Part shown: in pieces, positions 59,001-64,000 of the stretch | Numbering within the stretch: the stretch's first letter is position 1 | Layout of the letters: each line of letters begins with the position of its first letter | Assembly (NCBI GenBank): GCA_003254885.1 | Contig: QANT01008937.1 | Coordinates: 1 to 64,000, forward strand | Reading direction: 5' to 3' | DNA length: 64,000 nucleotides | From: Purshia tridentata | Taxonomy: Eukaryota; Streptophyta; Magnoliopsida; Rosales; Rosaceae | Position numbers and translations under genes: made by a program | The notes under the pieces: model-generated | Database searches by the model: none | The model's input: the letters and a program-made list of their open reading frames with translations, nothing else | What the model was told of the DNA's origin: nothing

Positions 59001-59379
59001 CACATTTGGGAAAGGGTAATCTCTTTTGCTTCTACACAGTTCGCATGAATAAAATGATGAATTCCTGACATGAGCCATCCATTCCACTATGCAGCAAGAT
59101 TCAGTCAGTTTTTGAGCTGTCTGATGGCTCCGGGTTGGTTGTTACTGTTGCTCGTTATGAGACACCTGCTCACACAGATATTGACAAGGTCTGATGCTCT
59201 CCCTCTCTCTCTCTCTCTCTCTCTCATGAAATTAACTTTATTCACCTTGCTCCTTATAGGTTGGAGTGATTCCGGACCATCCCCTGCCAACCTCATTTCC
59301 CAAAGACGAGGAGGGTTTTTGCCGCTGCGTTCAGGACCCTACATCGGCTTGCAACAGAGTTGAGCTATTTGCAAGATGA
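52913..59379 (+). CDS. CTPA2: C-terminal processing peptidase CtpA (D1 protein processing), thylakoid lumen
   Basis: Fourteen exons: 52913-53017, 53454-53534, 53583-53949, 54054-54203, 54552-54634, 54824-55032, 55550-55618, 56038-56156, 57479-57554, 57629-57670, 58446-58554, 58918-59015, 59095-59188, 59260-59379, giving 573 residues. From [14 protein letters not shown] onward it closely follows Arabidopsis At4g17740. It has a twin presequence: a Ser-rich plastid part, then a hydrophobic thylakoid-transfer segment ([14 protein letters not shown]) ending ASWA before the mature start. A PDZ domain ([20 protein letters not shown]) precedes the S41 protease domain; the catalytic serine is in GTASASEI and the lysine 25 residues later in GKGKIQ. 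It removes the C-terminal extension of photosystem II D1 in the lumen. Exon 2 adds 27 unconserved residues in the presequence and its borders are the least certain. Confidence 0.92.
56290..57035 (-). mobile_element. 5'-truncated LINE remnant in a CtpA intron
   Basis: This lies in the intron between CtpA exons 8 and 9, on the opposite strand. The minus strand encodes the end of a plant non-LTR retrotransposon: [12 protein letters not shown], then a zinc-binding reverse-transcriptase-associated motif ([18 protein letters not shown] followed by PSMW), then a weakly conserved tail to about 56650 and a non-coding 3' end to about 56290. A stop codon interrupts the frame just before the zinc motif (VQ-stop-RRPNMC). 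Everything upstream, including the RT and endonuclease domains, is absent, the usual result of incomplete reverse transcription. Confidence 0.8.
59201..59224 (+). repeat. (CT)n microsatellite in the last CtpA intron
   Basis: This is a run of CT dinucleotides between exons 13 and 14. A similar (CT)n run sits in the first CtpA intron (about 53024-53050), so length polymorphism at both sites is likely. Confidence 0.9.
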
Positions 59380-60079
59380 CAGTAGTTTCTGTGTACATTT
59401 GACATTGTTTACAAGAAAAGGGCAATTTTTAACAGATTAGTTTGACGTTCTTTCAAGGTTTCATTCATGTAATGTCACAGATTCAATTTCTGGGTAGAAC
59501 TATCCAGAAATGAAAAACAAAGCAATGTATGATTCATGATAATCAATGACAGAAAAGTAGCATGTTAATGAGAATTCTTTGCCTTGTCTTGCACCCATTA
59601 GAAAACAAAGGCTTGTATTATCATGATTATTATTATTTTTAAATGAAAGTCATTTCCAGGTACAACCTTTAGATTTCCCTCATTTTAGAAATCTAAATCT
59701 AAATTCCCTTCAGTAATCTAAACTGAACCAAATTCCTTAAAGAGATAAATACCAAATTCTACACTGTGTGGAACTAAATGTACGAAGAGATTGTATTGTA
59801 GTATATACAATGGTGTACAAATAATTTCTGAAAGAGCCTCAGTATCCAAATTGACGAATCAAGAAAGTGTTTTAATTATGCCATCAGAAAATCATACCAT
59901 ATGCAAATTGGCTCTGGCTGAAATATGATTCCTTGATCTTGGCTTCAACTGTTTTAACATGGATCTGAAGGTCATGCAAGAGCAGGAACAAAAAGCCTTG
60001 TAATTCTTGATCAGAACACTTTCAGGCAAGATGATCAAATTCATGCTCCAGGCTTGAAACTACTGGTTTTATTCACTAT
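59380..60079. other. Convergent 3' ends of CtpA and the basic membrane protein gene
   Basis: The two genes point at each other with 700 bp between stop codons. The stretch is AT-rich and presumably made of both 3' UTRs. No separate feature is seen. Confidence 0.6.
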
Positions 60080-61642
60080 TCACCAAAATATCTTTTTCCA
60101 CGGACCCAAAAATGGGAAAACAGCAATCAACAATCTAAACAGAAGAGGTGTGTCACTTTTTCTTTCTCTCTGACTCAACTTACCCTTCCCTGTTGGCTTT
60201 CTTCGAGATCGCCTCTGTGCAGATTCAGCTCTCTCAAGATCATCCCATCCACCAAAACTTGATGCATCCTGACCACTATTATCCACTGAAACATTATTGC
60301 CAACAACCCAAGATTGATAACCCATCTTTTTTTTACTAGTTTCACGGTCTTCATCATATTTTTCTTCTTCATCAATTTTAGCTTTACCTACAGTGCTGGC
60401 AGATGGTTTCCATGGTTTCCTTCTTATCCTAGACTTGCGTTTTGGCCTACTTTGTGTCCGTCCCCATAACTTCTCAAATGCCAGTGCAAGTGCTGACTGA
60501 CCAAGGGGGAGTGCTAATGCCATAAGGAAAGCTTTTGGTCCCGTAGATAGTAGCAATGACGCGATAATAATTGGTAATGCCCAACCATAGGATGTGAACA
60601 CCTGCGCTGAACAAAAAGAAAATATATCTGTAGATTTACACCTATAATAACAAAATTTTGTAATAGAAACATAAAAAAAATTTAGTTTTTCAGGAAGCTA
60701 TTTTGTATCTCGAACTTTGTCATTATGGTGATATTTGATCCTTTTGCAGGCATTTTATCAATATTAATATATTCCAGAATTCAATGATATCACATATCTG
60801 ATTCAAAGAATAAGCATTAGTGATCAAGTAAAGGAATGAGGAAGAACGGGGGGGCCGGTAAAGATGGCAAAAGAACGTTCACACACACACAGACACACAA
60901 AGGGGCATCATCACACTTATAAAGTAAAGCTATCTGCCATAATAAATGGGAAAAAAGAGAAGCTACATATCAGTTAATTAGCCATTTCAGTGATTTCACT
61001 ATGAATAAATAACAAAAGGCAGCCAAAATGATGCATTTTAAGACTTGAGGCTTAAACACTTGGGATTGTTTTCGTTTTTGGACAAGTCAAACATCTGTAA
61101 AAATAACTAAACTAATCTCCAATTTACACAAATAACCTGATAAAGAAGTTTAATTAGAACCTTGAAAATCCAGACACTATCAATGGCTTCCTCCAAGATT
61201 CCACTTGGGCCTTCCTCCGTCTCCGAGAACTCATCTGACCACCAACGCCTTTTCTTCTTCCCTTTACTTCCATTGTAATCGTACCCATCTTCTTCATCAT
61301 CTTCTTCTTCTTCTTCCTTGCCTTTGTCTCTGAAATTGAAACCGAATCTCTGGGACCGAGAGGTTTCCGCATTGGAATCCCAAGGACGGTAACTAGGAGT
61401 ATAGGAGCGACGTAAGTGAGAGGAGGAAAGTGGGTTTCGAAAAAGAGTGTGAAAGGAGTATCAAAATTGAAACCGAATCTCTGGGACCGAGAGGTTTCGG
61501 CATTGGAATCCCAAGGACGGTAACTAGGAGTATAGGAGCGACGTAAGTGAGAGGAGGGAAGTGGGTTTCGAAAAAGAGTGTGAAAGGAGTATCTGGGTCG
61601 CCATGGATGAGGCTGTGTGAGGAGGAGGACAGTGCTTTCCAT
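60080..61642 (-). CDS. Putative plastid membrane protein of unknown function, exon 1 disrupted by a duplication
   Basis: Two exons on the minus strand: 61642-61161 and 60601-60080. Exon 1 begins [19 protein letters not shown], Ser/Arg/Pro-rich like a plastid transit peptide, and later has an acidic run then a KKKRRWW block. Exon 2 opens [18 protein letters not shown], one or two hydrophobic segments, then a long basic [13 protein letters not shown] stretch and a final hydrophobic [16 protein letters not shown]. Exon 1 contains a 131-bp tandem duplication (61332-61462 and 61463-61593), which is not a multiple of three. As sequenced exon 1 is 482 nt and does not reach exon 2 in frame; one copy fewer gives 351 nt, in phase with exon 2, and 290 residues. 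I do not recognise the family beyond plant-specific hypothetical proteins. Whether the duplication is real or an assembly fault cannot be told here. Confidence 0.78.
61332..61593 (-). repeat. 131-bp tandem duplication inside a coding exon
   Basis: TTGAAACCGAATCTCTGGGA recurs at a constant 131-bp offset (61336 and 61467). The copies are almost identical (differences include one C/G and one extra-A/G change). Both lie within exon 1 of the minus-strand gene. Confidence 0.94.
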
Positions 61643-63911
61643 TGACAGTGTGAGCTTCCATGTGCCACGTCCTCGTTATCTTTTCTCCAATTAAACTCTT
61701 TGTTTTTTGTTTTTTTTGTTTTTTCAATAAAACTCTTCCCATATTTGCTCACTGAGCATCACCACCTTAATATGTGAGTGACACCTATTATGATTTATGT
61801 ATATTAAGAATGGTTGACTACAGTTAACTTTTTAGAAATAATAAATTAAATTATTATTATTATGTGAAAGAAAAAGAAATGAAGAATAAAGAGTATATTA
61901 TTCTTTTAATTATATGTGATCCTCGAATCTCCTTCTCATTCTTCAATCTCAAACTCATCCTCCTTTTCATATTTCACTACGAGGAACGTTATCTACTTTT
62001 TTCATCGATCATTTTCTTTATTTTTTTTTCATTTTATAATGTGTTTTTATAATCCGAATCATTCATATTTTAGATGATTATTTAAAAATAATATTTGCAA
62101 AAAATCAACTAAATTAAAAATCATTTGATCTTGTAGTTGTTATAAACAAATTAATGGTGAATCAAATTGTTACCAAAACTATTTATTATTTGATTACAGT
62201 TATATAACCAAACGATTTTCGATTTAGTTGATCTTTTGTTGAAATGATATTTATAGTTTGATCTAAAATATGAATGATTCAAATTATAAAAATATATTGT
62301 GGAAAGATAATAATACAAAAGAAGGTCGGTGGAAAAGGTGGATTTGAAGAAAATAAATAGCATTGCTCTTCCACTATTGTAGTAGTATTTTGACTCTCGC
62401 TATGTTAACTAATAGCTTTAATGGTAAATTAGTACTTTTACCATTTTAATCGGCAACCTTCTCTTGTCTCCACACATTTTTCTCCATCTCATTAGTCTAT
62501 AATAGAAAGGTGGGTGAGAGATATAAAAGAGAGAGTGAGGAAGAGATAGGGAGCCCCGACAATAATTTCTATAATAAATTTGCATGGCACAGTTTGGTAT
62601 CCTACTCAATTTTTTTGAAAAACTAAGTGTCTTTTAAATGTGAGTTTTCAAAATCAATTTTTAAAAATTGAAAACTTGTTTGGTGTAAAATTTGAAACAA
62701 TTTTTAAGTTCTAAAAATAATGGCACCTAAGGAAGAAGGAAGCATAAAAAAAAAAAAAAGAGAAAAACAATGTTTTATCATTTTTAAAAAGAGGCCTCTT
62801 TTTGAATTTTTTTCTAGAAACTATTTAAAAATGGTTTGTCAAACATATTTTCTTGGCTGTTTTGAAAACAAAAAAAGGTTTTTGAATAAGATACCTAATT
62901 TCGTGATAATTTCCTAGTACAACATATCACTCTTGCATGATTTATACATACACTTTTTGTTTGTTATTCATGATTGAATTTGACGGAGGAGATTATTGTT
63001 TTGCTCGAAAGGAAGAGATTATTTAACGTATCATTCTTGCATTGCATGTATTGTTCTTTATCATCTTGATTTTGAAAGTTTTTTCTTTCTTTTCAATCTA
63101 TTTTAAAATTAAGAGAATATATCCCAAAATTTAGAAGAACCGCTAATATTAACTACAAAAGAAAAGATAGTGAAAAGTTATAAGTTAATCAAGAATTCTC
63201 TAATGAGAAACAAGAAATACAAAATTAATGCGAGATGTGAAAGAGCGTGTGAACGCTGATGGTGGTAAGCATTCAAACGCCCACATTGATTCCTATGTGA
63301 AAGACCTCCTAAATGTTAAGTGATCTAGGGTTCCTAGCTTGTATATTTGTAATTAGTTACACCTCCTACTTACCTTAGACTGTATTCCTTGTTTAACAAG
63401 GCTAATTTTATTTTTTCTTATATATACCTCTAGATGGAGAAGAATAATACAACATACATACCTTAAACCTAGATTTTGACACTAGAGTATGTGACATATT
63501 CTATTAAACAATGAGATTGATAGTACAAAGGAATTGAGTTTGAGAGGAAAGAGAGGGAAGCTGGAGTCTTGTGGACAATTGCAGGTAATATTTAACACAT
63601 TTCTCTCTTTTTAATAATATCTAACGCATCATTCTTGTATGATTTGTTATTTATGAACAATTTAACATCTATATTTTTCAATTCATTGTGTGTTTTCGGA
63701 TCGTTATTTGTTATTTATTTATTTATTTTTTGGTGTTAAATGAAAAAATTTAGAGTTAATTTGGGGGAATAATTATTATTATTCAAAATTAAAAAAAACA
63801 TAATGAAAACTGAAAAGTCCCAAATTGGTATAAATAAAATAATGACTAATAATGGGTCGGTGAATGTGATATTCCCACAGAAGCAAACGCAACAACAGAA
63901 CGACAAACGAC
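61643..63911. other. 2.3-kb AT-rich gap at the right edge
   Basis: It holds the promoter of the minus-strand gene, a fold-back element (61991-62343) and unassigned AT-rich sequence. The last 100 bp would be the promoter and leader of the gene starting at 63912. Short ORFs here are not convincing. Confidence 0.6.
61991..62343. mobile_element. Fold-back / MITE-like element with TIRs of about 165 bp
   Basis: The left arm (61991 to about 62150) and right arm (about 62165-62343) are reverse complements along almost their whole length, for example GAATCATTCATATTTTAGAT and ATCAACTAAAT in both, leaving almost no loop. There is no coding capacity and no clean target-site duplication was found. A transcript through it would form a long hairpin. 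Confidence 0.75.
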
Positions 63912-64000
63912 ATGTCGTCTTTCACGAGACAAAAGTCGGGCTCTCCAGCCCAGACCCAATACGCAAGGCGATCACAAGCCATAGCTACCGCGACACAGAG
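63912..64000 (+). CDS. Start of a gene running off the right edge (weak)
   Basis: An ATG at 63912 in good context opens a frame of 29 codons with no stop to the window end (MSSFTRQKSGSPAQTQ then YARRSQA). The region turns abruptly GC-richer from about 63880, as plant first exons often do. I do not recognise the protein. The minus-strand ORF across the same bases (63779-63982) reads into AT-rich sequence and is less likely. Confidence 0.4.
   Translation, partial: MSSFTRQKSGSPAQTQYARRSQAIATATQ

Noticed and set aside
63779-63982. 67-codon minus-strand ORF at the right edge
   Set aside because: Most of it covers AT-rich non-coding sequence; the plus-strand frame from 63912 fits the local composition better.

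Overview
The window is nuclear DNA from a flowering plant, very probably a eudicot. The signs are intron-bearing genes with AT-rich introns, chloroplast-targeted proteins, a PLS-class PPR gene, chromodomain Ty3/gypsy retroelements primed by tRNA-Met, and a eukaryotic tRNA-Lys. The codon use and repeat style would suit a woody rosid such as Rosaceae, but that is an impression and not something the sequence proves. There is no bacterial system, CRISPR array or organelle insert. I found no new defence or enzymatic system. The unusual material is structural.

The left third (1-21218) is a pile of fossils. A Ty3/gypsy element of family A runs off the left edge (1 to about 3583, + strand). A related family-B element (3777 to about 6765, +) is cut short where it meets a family-A element on the minus strand (about 6765-12720). 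That minus-strand copy has an internal-LTR-internal layout and four 57-bp repeats in its LTR. It abuts about 2.65 kb of GC-rich DNA (about 12720-15374) that looks like a displaced piece of a 45S rDNA intergenic spacer and 5' external transcribed spacer. That piece carries a Pol-I-like start motif, spacer subrepeats and a heptamer satellite, but no 18S. A young family-B element with both LTRs (15375-21218, +) sits at its right edge.

The right two thirds (22491-64000) is ordinary gene space. In order it holds: the Integrator subunit 7 homologue (INTS7/EMB1895, +); an intronless PPR protein (+); a plastid folate-biopterin-transporter-like protein (-), whose frame only closes if an 11-nt microexon is used; an unrecognised His/Pro/Ser-rich plant protein (-); tRNA-Lys(CUU) (+); a HAD phosphatase like Arabidopsis At2g33255 (-); an AMT1-type ammonium transporter (+); the lumenal D1-processing protease CtpA (+, 14 exons); a basic putative plastid membrane protein (-), whose first exon carries a frame-breaking 131-bp tandem duplication; and the start of a further gene running off the right edge (+).

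The gaps between genes are AT-rich. They contain at least four fold-back or MITE-like elements (31793-32188, 44423-45016, 52277-52423 and 61991-62343), two of them with convincing target-site duplications. A decayed LINE tail lies in a CtpA intron. Two of the three single-N gaps are discussed because they sit in or beside direct duplications, which points to unmerged contig ends.

These neighbours do not form a pathway. Several are plastid-directed (transporter, CtpA, the basic membrane protein, perhaps the HAD enzyme), but that is normal for plant gene order. Exon coordinates below come from hand-checked GT-AG junctions and phase bookkeeping, not from transcripts.
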